Assembly: GCA_021613535.1 (NCBI GenBank) | Contig: CP075492.1 | Coordinates: 18,600,001-18,664,000, forward strand | Length of the DNA stretch: 64,000 nt | Source: Adineta vaga | Lineage: Eukaryota; Rotifera | Direction: 5' to 3' | In this document: positions 21,204 through 32,223 of the stretch, in pieces | Layout: each line of letters opens with the position of its first letter | Position numbering within the stretch: the stretch's first letter is position 1 | Made by a program: the position numbers and the translations under genes | The notes under the pieces: model-generated | Databases searched by the model: none | What the model was told of the DNA's origin: nothing | The model's input: only the letters and a program-made list of their open reading frames with translations

Positions 21204-24200
21204 TCACTTCTTTTGAACTCTAACTGATCGATCAGAAGATAAAGTAGGTTTTGTTTTGGAAAAATACCAGTTTGCAGCTTGTTTATGCATGAATTTCTTC
21301 TGACCATTTACTTCAACAGAAAAAAACGATGCATTTTGATGGCTGTTGATAGAGTCAAAGATGCGCATTCCGCGAAATATTGAATTTGAAACATTAGGAA
21401 GAACATCAGTATTTGATTCATCAATTGATATCGATTCATCGTAGTCATCAAAATTATTATTTCTACTGGACTGTTTCTGGCTCAAATATTCTTCATAATC
21501 ATCATCATCTTCTTGTTTGCTATTATTCAATTGAGAATCTTTCTGGCTAAAAGTTTTACAGTGTGATCTTGTTAACTTTTGAAATGCTAAACGATTCACT
21601 TCTTCGAAAGATATAGTTGTATCATAAGGATTGAGGATCGACAGGTTGCAACTTGAAAGAATTTGACAAGCTTGAAGATAAGCACTAAAAACTGTATCTT
21701 GAATTAATTTTTCTGTGATCGCGGTTGTCATATTCATCACAGGTACTTGATGTTTTTGTTGTGAATGTTTGTGGTGTTTAGGAAAGATAAGGTTGTTATT
21801 ATTAGAATCAGACGAAGATTTAATAGCTTGAAGAGCAGCTAGTTTCTCGACACGTTGAAGAAATTCATCAACGGAAAAGTTCACAATAGATGAGAATGGA
21901 CCAGACATTGATCGTGCCGCTCGGAACGTTTGCTCGCATATTTGTGAATTATATAACGACACATTTAGAGCTTCTTCAGTTATCATTCGCTCTGATACAA
22001 GTACTACAAGGTATGTCAAGCTATGAACATTTAGTTCAAGTGAAAAAAGAGCTGGCATGGTTATGAACAAGCTTGATTTAGAAAAAGATCCCATGGAATT
22101 GGATGGTAACAAATGTGACATTATCTCTTCTAGATCAGCATAAGTTGTAATTTCTAACCATGAAGACCAAAGACGAACTATAAAGACAGCAGTCCACGAA
22201 TAGTATAAGCGATCAATAATAGAAGTGTGTTTTTCGACGAATGCCAAACGAGCAAATCGAATAATCTATCAAATTTAAATAAAAATATTTAAGCACTCCA
22301 TAGAATTTGAGACAGAATCAAAGCTGCAGCCTTAAGATAATTTAGGACTATTCTTATAAAAAAGATTTCGTCATAGTTCTGTTTTTTATAATGAACCAAA
22401 GATTAAATCGAATTAAATTGTTTCTCGTGAGTTATATGAATACAGAAATCGATGAAATATTACTTGTAGATAGGCTTGTAATGCTTCAGAATTTGCAATT
22501 TTTTTAAGAGAAGTAAGAACAGCATCACTTGATATCTTTTCACAAGATGAATAGTTTTGTTTATCGTTTTGAAGGACATCGGATACTGTTAGAGCATGAT
22601 CGAGCTTTGAATATTTGTTAATCAATTCCATAAGATAATCAACACTTGCATATTTTTCTCCTATCAGTAGTGTAATTGCTGAATCCAAAAGACGATTGCG
22701 TAATTTGGTGCATATATGCACACCATCTTGAAAACAGACAAAAAGTTGTTGTGGTTTTAGAAAAAACCATGAACTATTCTAAATATTAGAAAAAAATATC
22801 AAAGAGTTCATAAAAATATAAAAACATGTGTTCTTAAGTCGAATTGAAAACTGGATTCGTTTTTTATTAGTTTAATTTAAAAATTTTTATTTATACGTAA
22901 CAGGGAGATAGGAACAAAATTCAGTCATGAAATACCCATTTCATTTTTAAACGATGCTATTCACTCAAACAACACCACTAGCAGAAGCTATTAACCATTC
23001 AACACCTCTAATATTTCAGACTATTCTGTATATGTTTGATCAAACACATGTGTCTGCTGTTGCGAAGTAGAAGGATTTTCATCAGTAGACAAAATTAGCA
23101 TATAAATAGAGGTGCTTTTCGTCAGATTGACAAAATAGTTCATCGCTATACTTAGTTAAGCTTATCTAATACAAGGAACCATCAAATCAGGGCCATTCAG
23201 TTAGCTTCACGTATTTTCTATTGCACGAGAATGTCTCATTAATGTTCGAAGTTTGTAAAAGTCTAAGATCTTTTTACCACTCAAATAATTACGATATTAT
23301 TTTTTTTCTTAATATTTCGAATAAAACCAGCGTATAGCTTTTAACCTAAACGTTTTAATAGTGTACTGACCTTCAAAAACGAAATTTCGAAATGCTGTGG
23401 ATGTTCTTCTAATTGCAATACTGATTTTGAAAAAAATCCCATTGCATTACGCATCGCATTTAGGCTTCTAGGATCACAATCCGTTGAAAATGCGAGTATC
23501 CTAATATTTCTCTTCAAACACGAATCAAATATGGTGAACCATCTTTTAAGAATGTCTTGAGCGGTATACTTGCTGTTTGTACCGTACGCTGATAGAATAA
23601 ATGGTGAGGGTGAAGTGTGAGTTGTAGGACACAACGGTTGCACGACATATACGTTGAGAAGAGATGCTTTATCCACCTGATTATACCATATTTCAAGATC
23701 AGCTAATATATCAGTAGAGAAATATCGCGTCGAAGGAAATCCATCTGTAAGTGGAAGCGTGAATCCTGTAAAGCAATTTGAATGAACATCATAATGTATT
23801 TTTTGTACTACGCCAGTACAATCTTCTCCCACGGATGCATATATGCATTTAAACGAATCCATATAATAGTTAAGACGATCATAGTAGAATTCACCTTCAA
23901 TATATTCATTTTTTGAAGATCTAATGATTGTTCGAAGGCTGGTTAAACTAGATATAGATCCTGGAATGTTGATTCGTATGAACTCCTATGCAGTTCTTCC
24001 TCCCAGAATGTAAAGACATGTCGCAAAGTCTTTCACAGATTGTTGATAACGAAAGCAGTTCTTTGAACGTGTTAAATTCGACGTCATATTTGAAACAAAG
24101 TCCAAAACAAATTTAGAGAATAAGTTTGATTCGAGACAATGTATAAGATCAATCAGAAACGGATATTGTTGAATGAGATCAGAAGATATTGTCAGGCACT

Positions 24201-24534
24201 TGGTAGTCGATGCAGAATTAGTAGTTGGTAGAAGAGAACGAAGTGTATGAATAAATTTGTTAAGTTTCAAACGAATTCCTGGCATAACGAAGAATGAATA
24301 ATTATCAAATTCATCTTTACATGGACAACCTAATATTTGTTTAAGCGTATCAGTTTGATCAGATTCGAAATAGAGAATGGAAAAGATATCATCGATTTCA
24401 AGTAAATCCATTGAGGTATCAATTAACTGAAATTTAAGTAATTCCACCGCCTCAACACCACAGAATTGTTTAACGATGCTGTAGAATGAATCTCCAGAAA
24501 ATAGAAGAGAATTAGTTGGAAGAGGAAAAGTCAT
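21204..24534 (-). pseudogene. transposase-like gene of the 4.7-kb element, one premature stop
   Basis: Exons (minus strand): 24534-23371, 22778-22464 and 22265-21204, joined in phase 0, for about 845 residues. A splice acceptor (TTTCAG) directly precedes the first Met, so an upstream exon may exist. In exon 1 the frame has TAG at 23988-23986 (after GGRTA, where Tyr would suit) and stays open on both sides. Motifs are LAFSTDCDPRSLNAM (candidate catalytic Asp), FQDGVHICTKLRNRL and SQICEQTFRAARSM, where the Glu followed by FR..RS resembles the terminal Glu helix of RNase-H-fold transposases (P/hAT style). NFSVDEFLQRV follows, then an Asp/Glu/Ser-rich tail. I recall related uncharacterised multi-exon proteins in cnidarians and rotifers. 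Intron 1 is unusually long (592 nt) against 198 nt for intron 2. Its position inside inverted repeats supports a mobile-element role. Confidence 0.7.
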
Positions 24535-25198
24535 CTGAAATTTGAATTCATCAAAGAAGATATAATAAATAACAAAAGAATCGATCAGGAACGCATGGAA
24601 TATATTTTGAGATGATCACTGCCATATATCACTTATTTGCTTATATTATAATCATTTTAATAGTTGAAAATGTTTAATAGTTGAACCGCAACAAATTAAT
24701 GTATGACGTTATAGAACTCATCATCTTCGAACTTAATCAATCGTTGCTAAATGAAAAGAATTCTTATAAATGATTTATTTCTTCAATTCCTTATTTTCTT
24801 AGACAATATTGTTTGTACGTAGAATACAATAGTTCGTATATAGGATGCAAATGAATAGAAGACGTATTGAATTAGAATAACGATGAGATGAAAATGAACA
24901 TGCGACAACGAATCGAGAAGAAGAGAAAATATTTTCTTTTTATTTCTCCGTCTTACTGATAACAACGAACCGAAAAAAAATTCTCTTGCGTTCTGTCTTA
25001 TTAGATTTCAAGTAGACAGACAAAAGGAAATTATGTATCGAGATATTATACGACTATAGAAAGCACATGTTTGTCATAAAATCAAACCGAAGAAATAGTT
25101 ATTTTCGCTCCGCAATATCACATGAGCATCCAGTAACGTGTACAAGTGTGATATGTTTTAACTGTATTAGTTGCAGTAATAACTTCATAGAGTTTTTG

Positions 25199-25360
25199 TA
25201 ATGATTTAAATGATTTAGAAGTGATTTAAATGATTTAATTGATTTAGAAGTGATTTAAATGATTCAATTGATTTAAAAGTGATTCAAATGATTTAAGGTG
25301 ATTTAATTGATTTAAAGTGATTTGTTTGATTTAAATTTGATTTCTAACTGATTTAAATCC
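25199..25360. repeat. right subterminal GATTTAAAT repeat array
   Basis: About twelve imperfect units of the type (T)GATTTAAATGATTTAGAAG just inside the right inverted repeat. They run in the same orientation as the left array. Confidence 0.75.
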
Positions 25361-25375
25361 GCTTTTCCCCCCTTG

Positions 25376-25841
25376 CTCTTTTAGGTACTTAACTGATATT
25401 GATTGTTTTTCTATCTCACTGTAAGAAGAGAGTATAATATTATATGGTGCCTATAGGTAGTATTAATTCAAAGATAGCTAATTGGATTCACATTTACTGC
25501 ACTTCAAACTCTTATGAATTATAGAATCGAGGGTAGACAGATACGCCGAATTTAAATCTAAAATCAGATTTTTGTTTCACGCACTGCAAGCAACGTTACT
25601 AATCGAGATTCAATTCAAAAAGTTATCCAGTAATCATCTTAATGAATATGAATGAATGATGATTATGTTTTGTCGAACGATTCGTAAGATTCTGATTGTA
25701 AGTAGTGATTGAATAATCTCATTGAGTTTTTTCTATGCCTAGAACTGATTCTAGATTTTGTATAAAAAATATCAGAATTCTTGACACAAAAACGTTGAAA
25801 TATGTAATATATAAACGATACCATACAAAAATACAATTTGA
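25376..25841. other. spacer between two DNA transposons
   Basis: About 470 bp of A+T-rich sequence without a supported gene or repeat. Confidence 0.4.
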
Positions 25842-25843
25842 TA

Positions 25844-26296
25844 CAGTAAAACCTCTACTAGTGAACACCTCTTTATTCTGAACACTTTCAGGTCCGACGA
25901 AGCTAATTTTGCTGGAAATGCACCTCTCTATCGTGAACACCTCTTTATTCTGAACATGAACACCTTTTCTCAGTCCCTTTAGCTACTATAAACTCTCTAA
26001 TGTGAACAGATATTCATTTTTCTGCTTATCTGTTACACATACATTTTGTATGTCTGACCTATTTTTTTCTGACTGTAACGTTTGTTCTGAATAAGAGGCA
26101 TCAGTCTTATTTCTCATTATTGTTCATTATCTAATCAGACGAAGTAGTCTCTTGACTTTTCTCTCATTCATCTAATTATCTCTCAGCAGAATATACACCA
26201 CCTCTATATAATGAACACCTCCCTATAATGAACACCTCCCTATAGTGAACACTTTTGAACAGCTCCAATGGTGTTCACATTAGAGAGGTTTTACTG
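25844..26296. mobile_element. 453-bp pogo/Tigger-like MITE (Tc1/mariner)
   Basis: The ends CAGTAAAACCTCT..(left) and its complement AGAGAGGTTTTACTG (right) are flanked by TA on both sides (25842-25843 and 26297-26298), the Tc1/mariner target duplication. CAGT..AACCTCT is the well-known start of pogo/Tigger elements. The interior repeats the motif GAACACCTC(T/C) many times, especially 26200-26260. There is no transposase, so it is non-autonomous. Confidence 0.88.
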
Positions 26297-26298
26297 TA

Positions 26299-26983
26299 TG
26301 TAGAAAGGTGATTTATCATAACGTGGATCTTTATTGGCACTGCATCTTATTCTACACTTTCTTTTTTTTCTATTTAGTATAAAAACTCACAAGCATAGAA
26401 ACATATAAAGCATATCTTTCTTTTTCTGTCTTTCTCTCTTATCACTTTGTAACATTGCCAATGCAATGAGCACGGCAGACGTATGTGTAAAATTAGCCAA
26501 ATTACCTTTATTGTTTCTATATGCAAGATTTTCAGAAGTCGTAAAAAAGAATTGCCAAATTATTGAAAATCTTTCCTAACAATTCAAAAAGTTTCAATCT
26601 GCAAAACGCTTTATTGATTTCGGATATTGAAAAATATTAATTCTTTAATTTTGACAAGTCAAAATAATTTCATTATGTTAAAATACATATATCTATATCC
26701 TAATGCATAATAATTAAGACAATAAACATCTTCAGATACGGGCAAGGGTGTAAATGTTCTGCTTGCTCCTCGATCTCACTCACCCTCAAATCTAAATCGA
26801 TTATTTCTGAAGAAAATTACGATTGTTTAATGTCAAAAGAAGAAATTGAAACTTCAAATGTGATAGTTAACTTTCAATCGATGTATTTTTTATTCATAAT
26901 CAAATGCTATGAGTTATACAAACATTTAGATAAAATTATCAAAATATATGTATAAAATTCTACTAAGTATGCGTTGAAAAGTG
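26299..26983. other. intergenic with one decayed telomere-like hairpin
   Basis: No supported gene. Contains pyrimidine-rich runs and the hairpin copy at 26743-26789. Confidence 0.4.
26743..26789. repeat. decayed telomere-like hairpin
   Basis: CAAGGGTGT on the left, CTCACTCACCCTCAA on the right, spacer about 24 nt. The ends match the family but the arms are short. Confidence 0.6.
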
Positions 26984-27191
26984 CACTCTAAATAAAAAAG
27001 GTAATGTGACCGAACTCATCAAAAGGGTTTCGCAGATTTCAAAAGCTTCATAATGCGTCGATAAATGGAAAGAAATGGTTTTCCAAATCTATGAAACCTG
27101 AAAAGAATCTGACCACAAGTACACGCTCCGAACCATCGTCTACGAAACCCTTTTGATGGGTTCGGTCACCTTACCTTTTTTATTTAGAGTG
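26984..27191. mobile_element. 208-bp MITE with about 49-bp terminal inverted repeats
   Basis: The left end CACTCTAAATAAAAAAGGTA and its complement at the right end extend inward through GTGACCGAAC(T/C)CATCAAAAGGGTTTCG with few mismatches. The central 110 bp is unique, with no coding capacity. Superfamily unclear; no obvious target duplication. Confidence 0.88.
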
Positions 27192-27198
27192 TAGTTTA

Positions 27199-27631
27199 TT
27201 GGTAGCAACACATGAAGCCATTCCACAAAGCAAACAGACGAATACATCTTTTATGTCAAGTGAAGTATCGAAGAGTTTGATTCAACAAAAACATCAAGCA
27301 TATCGAAAATGGAAGAAGACCGGAGATGTAATAGACAAACATCTATACTACAACTCCAAAGTCTTACTTACAAATTCATTACGTAACGACAGGCGAAACA
27401 AGTTAATGTCTTCTCTATGTCATAAGAACATGTATTCGGAAAAAGTTTGGTTAACGGTTCGCAAGATCCACAACAAACAGATCAAGTAACAAGTCAAGCA
27501 AAACAAAGTCAAGAATCGTAATATAACCTCAACAAACACATACAAGTGGAATTTAATTAAAGTAGAAGAAATCAACTATCATATAAGACAACTTCGAAAT
27601 AGCTCCACAGGTCCGGACAACATTCATAACA
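27199..27631 (+). mobile_element. non-LTR retrotransposon fragment (start of reverse transcriptase)
   Basis: The first frame (27199-27489) contains the Lys-rich linker typical between endonuclease and reverse transcriptase (IQQKHQAYRKWKKTGD, then Y..SK..LTNSLRNDRR). After a stop, another stretch near 27560-27628 reads VEEINYHIRQLRNSSTGPDN, the beginning of a LINE reverse transcriptase (usually sPGPDGI). The fragment has no start and ends exactly where the telomere-like hairpin begins at 27632, with no RT sequence on the other side. It is a dead fragment. Confidence 0.7.
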
Positions 27632-27687
27632 GGTGGGTGTGGGTGTGGGTATGAATCGTTTTTGCTAATACCCACCCACACCCTCAA
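27632..27687. repeat. telomere-like hairpin at the end of the LINE fragment
   Basis: Left arm GGTGGGTGTGGGTGTGGGTA, spacer TGAATCGTTTTTGCTAA, right arm TACCCACCCACACCCTCAA. Confidence 0.9.
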
Positions 27688-28762
27688 GAATAGTTTAATA
27701 GGGTAGAAAAAGAAGCGTATAACGTACTATTCGAACGATATGAATAGTAATAGTCCTTTAAGACCATTTCATTGATAAAGTGTCTCTCGTTCTTTACTTT
27801 TTCATTTATGATTTGTTGTATGCAGTATCAGTCGATATCATGTCTGACATTGAAAATTCACATAAGGAATATAATTACGTATACTGCATTGTTTTACTAT
27901 AAACACTTTCCAAGTAATTACTTTTTTTCTTTCTGGACAAAATCGATCGATGTCACATCTCACATCAAAAACCATCTACATGCGTAATGTACACATATTG
28001 TGCCATTTTCTTCTATATTTCCCTTTACCAATCGTTTCGTTCTATGCAAAATCAATCACTTCACTTTTCTTTATACGAACCGGCGTAATAAGTTTATTGC
28101 TTCATTTATTATTTATTCTCCATAAATTTGATCGATGTTATATCTCGCATATACAATATATATATATATATATATATATACGTAAGCTTCAAGTCTTTTT
28201 CCTACTCATAACTATATTCAGTCCACTATATCGCTGAATTAATGATATTTTTGCGAGGTTTTCATTTTTTCATAAGATGAAAAATGTTTAAATCTCAAGG
28301 ATAATCATAAGTAAATATTTAATTCTTAATAATGTTATATATGAAAAATATGATGCGTCATGTAATCGAACATTTTTTACTTTATCGGGCATACTGAGAT
28401 TATTCATTAATTTATAACTATTTGAGAAATAAAATATTATGCAAATAAATGCTAAATTTTTCTGTACTAAACATTCATTATACCAATGATGTTGTTTATT
28501 TGTGACAAAAATCATTTTGAAATTGTTATTTAATACTTTTATTTTAGATTTAATTAAGAATAATTACTTGTGTTTTATAGGATATATCGCTCTATTTTCT
28601 AAATTCAAGAATAAAGATAAAAATTCGTTTATGAGATGTATTCAACTATATAATAATTTCTTTATTTTGAAACGAAAATACAAGAAGAATTGTTAAAATA
28701 AATATTGAAATGTTTTTATGAAGATTATAATTTGCCGGATATTTGATCATATTCAATATAAT
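27688..28762. other. intergenic with a (TA)n tract, no supported gene
   Basis: Several short hydrophobic frames overlap here but none has a recognisable domain. There is a (TA)n microsatellite at about 28157-28180. Two stretches around 27944-27966 and 28128-28150 resemble each other (ATCGATGT.A.ATCTC.CAT), a possible small internal duplication. Confidence 0.4.
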
Positions 28763-29446
28763 TTAGCAAACACTACAGTTCTGTTGACCAATAATGGTAT
28801 TAGTGTTAAATGAGATGGCTGCTGTCCGAGCGTAGACAGAACCAGTTAATCTAATGCCATAGGCGAACTTGACGGATGCGTAGGCAAGAAGATTTCCAAC
28901 AAAAATACTGTTTTGACCGAGCGTAGCGCTGCTACCTACTTGCCAGAAGACACAAGCAGCATTGGCACCGTTTATCGTCTGAATTTGACTATTGCCCGAC
29001 GTCTTTAGAGCACTACCTACCTGAAATATGTAAATTCCGGCTCCGCTCAGTGTCAAAATACCTGCAGGCGTTTCGATTGCAGCAGTTGAGTCAAACTTGT
29101 AGATGCCCGGCCCTAATGTCTTGCCTGCCAAATCAACACCCGTCATCTGAGCAGTAAGTGGTGCACTTTTCAAATAATTGTACGCCGAGGTGAGATCTTT
29201 TTGCGCTTTTTGAGCAACGGCATTGCCCAGTTGCTTGACACCGTAGATCACACCGGGCGGATTGAATCCAGTCAAGGAGATGCTGGGACTCATAGCTACG
29301 TTCCCGTTGATGATGGTGGAACCAGCGTTACTTACCGAACTTGCAGCAACTACCGTAAACTTGGCAGCACTTCTCAAAGTTGGGCAAATTTTGGCATTTG
29401 TCGTAGCTAAAACCAAACATAGAAGAACAGGAAAACTTACACTCAT
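28763..29446 (-). CDS. secreted DUF3494 ice-binding-like protein
   Basis: Single exon, 227 residues from the Met at 29446. An upstream Met at 29509 is less likely because a TATA-like TATAAAT lies at 29518-29511, leaving no room for a 5'UTR. Signal peptide about 1-18. The body has hallmarks of the DUF3494 (IBP) beta-solenoid: AAKFTVVAASSVSNAGST near the start; the helix TSAYNYLKSAP; then LGPGIYKF, AGIYIFQVGSAL, ACVFWQVGSSATLG, FVGNLLAYASV and LTGSVYARTAAISF. These proteins bind ice or act as adhesin modules and are common in bacteria, fungi and microalgae. The gene is clearly richer in G+C than its surroundings and lacks introns, which points to horizontal acquisition. Ice binding itself is not proven by sequence. 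Confidence 0.9.
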   Translation of the reverse strand: MSVSFPVLLCLVLATTNAKICPTLRSAAKFTVVAASSVSNAGSTIINGNVAMSPSISLTGFNPPGVIYGVKQLGNAVAQKAQKDLTSAYNYLKSAPLTAQMTGVDLAGKTLGPGIYKFDSTAAIETPAGILTLSGAGIYIFQVGSALKTSGNSQIQTINGANAACVFWQVGSSATLGQNSIFVGNLLAYASVKFAYGIRLTGSVYARTAAISFNTNTIIGQQNCSVC

Positions 29447-29510
29447 TGTTATTTTGTGTAGAAGGGCTTTTTTTAATGATAATAATATTGAAAAGTAAAA
29501 TGTACACATT

Positions 29511-29518
29511 ATTTATAG
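29511..29518 (-). promoter_or_regulatory. TATA-like element of the ice-binding-like gene
   Basis: TATAAAT on the minus strand, about 65-72 nt upstream of the ATG at 29446. It supports that start over the Met at 29509. Confidence 0.5.
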
Positions 29519-30153
29519 GTACAATTTCTGTACTTGATACCCATCGACCTTTTCTCTCTAACGATAAAAGAACATCAACTGAAATGTGTACGCTAAGTGA
29601 AATTAGAGAAGAGAATCAAACGATAAGTGGAAAAAAACGATGAAATAAAAAATTAGGATCTATGAATATGTCAGATATTTATTATTCATAGAACATCGTC
29701 TATATTAACCTTCTATATTTTCTTCGTAAATCATAAATTTAAAAATAAAAGAAAGAAAGAAAAAAAAACATCGCAACTCGTATCTAATTTATGTAAATTA
29801 TACTTTGGAATAATAAACAAGCGATGGCATCATTTATGGTTATACCGACAAGTCGATGCATAATAAAAATCGGGAATATTAATATCGTACATCATAACAA
29901 AATATCTTGAGAACGGACGGCGTCAGTTAGATAGAGTTTTGATATTTGTGATGAACATGATCGATTGATTTATTTTCTATAGAAATATCGGTGAGAGTAT
30001 GGATATTCTTTCCTTATGTGTATCGTTTCATAATATTAATAAGCAGAGTGTTATGAGCACCTCGATCATCTCTCTCTTTAGTTCGTATGTAGATAATCTC
30101 TATGTGTTTGTCTGTTCATATAACTAAATAAAGTCCAATGTATAACAACAAAA
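29519..30153. other. intergenic, nothing recognised
   Basis: A+T-rich sequence with A-rich runs (29735-29768). No supported gene. Confidence 0.4.
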
Positions 30154-30203
30154 AGGGTGTGGGTTCCAGATAGATGTAGTACTCATACCAACACCCACAC
30201 CCT
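30154..30203. repeat. telomere-like hairpin at the broken end of an F-box paralogue
   Basis: Left arm AGGGTGTGGGTT, right arm ACCAACACCCACACCCT (to 30203), spacer CCAGATAGATGTAGTACTCAT. F-box-family coding similarity starts at 30204. Confidence 0.88.
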
Positions 30204-31729
30204 GATCAGCTAGTTGCATTATTACACAAAACATTGTTACGAACATTGATCCTTGAAAATATCTAGTCAACATGTCTCCACAATGTTCTTCATCAGTTAA
30301 TTACTTCCCCATACCTTTCTTCACTCAGCATCACAACTCTCGATCTCATTAAGGATAAAAATCCTTTTTACCAATAAATATTTCATTTACCCTTTTTGAA
30401 ATATTGTAAATTATCATTAGGAGAGGAATATTTCAGTGACATACTGCCATTAACAATCAACGAATAAAGTTCAATCGAACACTTAATCATTGATCATGAG
30501 ATATATATTGATCAATTACCTATATTCTTTTCTTATGTACTTCAGCTTCGTTGTTTATCATTGAATTTATTACGTGGACCTGCAATGATTCCCAATCAGT
30601 CATCTTCATCTGTATTAAAGCATCAAACTCATGTATCTCTCAAACTAACTAATTCTGCGAGATTCAATTATTTGGAACCAGTTTTGACCAATTTTTTCCC
30701 TTTAATTAAAGTTTTAAATATTGCAGCAGCTTCAGATTGCTTGAATGCATACAGATGGGAACATTTAATATCAATTTATTTAGTAAATTTGCGCATTTTA
30801 AATGTTCTATTTCTAGTAAATTTATGCGCAGATATTCAAACAACAACAGTTGAAAACCAATTCAAACTTCTTAGTTCTTCATTTTGGACTAAACGACAAT
30901 GTTTTTTCGATTATTAAACATTAAAACAAACAACATACAATGAATATAGAATCATATATTCTACAAATCCATATAGGTATTTATATTAATAGCATTTCAA
31001 ATATAGATTAAGAATATTTATTTTATTTCTAGAAGAAAAGATTATATAATATGTAATCAATTAAATAACATCAATTATGGAGATCAATATGGAGAAGTTT
31101 TCAACGCAGTTAATCAACTTCACATTGTAAGTGAAAGGGCCATGGAGAAATGTTTGTATTATTTTCCAAATGCAACAAAACTCACGATAGAAGATGATTG
31201 TTCTGCAGCTATTTGTCGATCGATGACAACGAATCTTAATCGTATTTTACGTTTACAACAATTACAAACATTAATTATCAAATGTAATCATCTATCTATT
31301 TTGAAAATGATAGAAATTTTATCTTCTACACCAAATCTTCATACATTAACTCTTCAAACGACGCCTCTTTACAAAGAGAATGAAATAATTATTCAACAAA
31401 ATGAAATATTCCAATCGATATCAAAGATAAATCGTGTTATCAACGTTTCTTTTGTACATCGTTATAGATTAAACAAACTGAAATTACTTGCTAAACTATT
31501 TCCTTGTTTACAACATCTTCAAATTAATATACAGAGGAAAGATATGAAAATAATATTAGAATTTCTACTGAATAATAATAAACAGAATATTTCGGATTTA
31601 GGATTATCATGTTTTACATCATTAAATAAAGTTTATCTCGAACATTTAAATAATCTGATCAAATTGAGAGTATTATCTTCTGACCAGAAAGCAAATCACA
31701 CTGGTAACATCTTGTATTTATGGTGGTAA
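30204..31729 (+). pseudogene. 5'-truncated F-box/LRR-like paralogue
   Basis: Compared with the intact neighbour (32224-34159), this copy lacks the first exon and the F-box. Similarity begins right after the hairpin (DQLVALLHKTLLRTLILENI against the neighbour's ALSQKIFLQTLVLENI), then has stops. It is open from 30561 to 30917, has TAA in place of CGC at the FFDY junction, and uses the same last intron (about 31033 acceptor TTCTAG before AAGAAAAGATTAT). The final exon stays open to 31729. Unlikely to make a full protein. Confidence 0.8.
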
Positions 31730-32223
31730 TGATAGTATTTCATCATATATATCATTTCTTTTTAAATATATCTTTGGTGATATGTCAATTTAAATTTAAT
31801 AAATTATGGAATTATTTTCAGTTACACTAATGTCATCTTTTTAAATATTATTATGATTAAATTTGAGAAATAAATCGATTAATATTTCTAATCTTTTACT
31901 TTTGATTTTAATATTCTGTTAGACTCTCAACTATTCGAAAATGATCACACAGATATATTCTTCTCGTGCTCATTGTGTTGTGTAAGAGAAACAAAAGAAA
32001 GTGCACATTTATCAATTAGTTATTTAGATTTTTTCTTACCAGAAATTTCCACCCATTTTTACCCACTTCAATTAGTCATTGTCAAAACTTTTGTAAATAA
32101 CCGGATTTTTCTTCCTTTTTTTCTTCTTTCTTTCGATGTAATAAAGAATCAGGAACGATAAAGCTACGACCACGTTTTCTTTTTTCTTGTTCTCATATAT
32201 TCATTGAGCTCTGACAAATTTCG
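31730..32223. other. spacer between F-box paralogues
   Basis: A+T-rich. Contains the 3' flank of the truncated copy and the presumed promoter of the intact copy. No gene or repeat recognised. Confidence 0.4.

Larger units (their letters stand above)
20669..25375 (-). mobile_element. 4.7-kb TIR DNA transposon carrying a transposase-like gene
   Basis: The left end CAAGGGGGAAAAGCGATTT (from 20669) is inverted at the right end, where the complement ending at 25375 reads CAAGGGGGG-AAAAGCGG-ATTT (two single-G differences). Just inside each end lie arrays of GATTTAAATGATTTA-type repeats (about 20684-20785 and 25199-25360). These arrays are in the same orientation and not mirrored. Between them is one minus-strand spliced gene (24534 to 21204) that looks like an RNase-H-fold transposase with a premature stop. 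No convincing target duplication was found beside the ends. I cannot place it in a named superfamily. Confidence 0.75.

Noticed and set aside
28157-28180. (TA)n tracts here and at about 20988, 37147 and 45010 as functional sites
   Set aside because: Ordinary dinucleotide microsatellites with no associated structure.
29447-29509. Upstream Met at 29509 as start of the ice-binding-like gene
   Set aside because: A TATA-like box at 29511-29518 touches it, leaving no 5'UTR, and the signal peptide begins properly at the Met at 29446.
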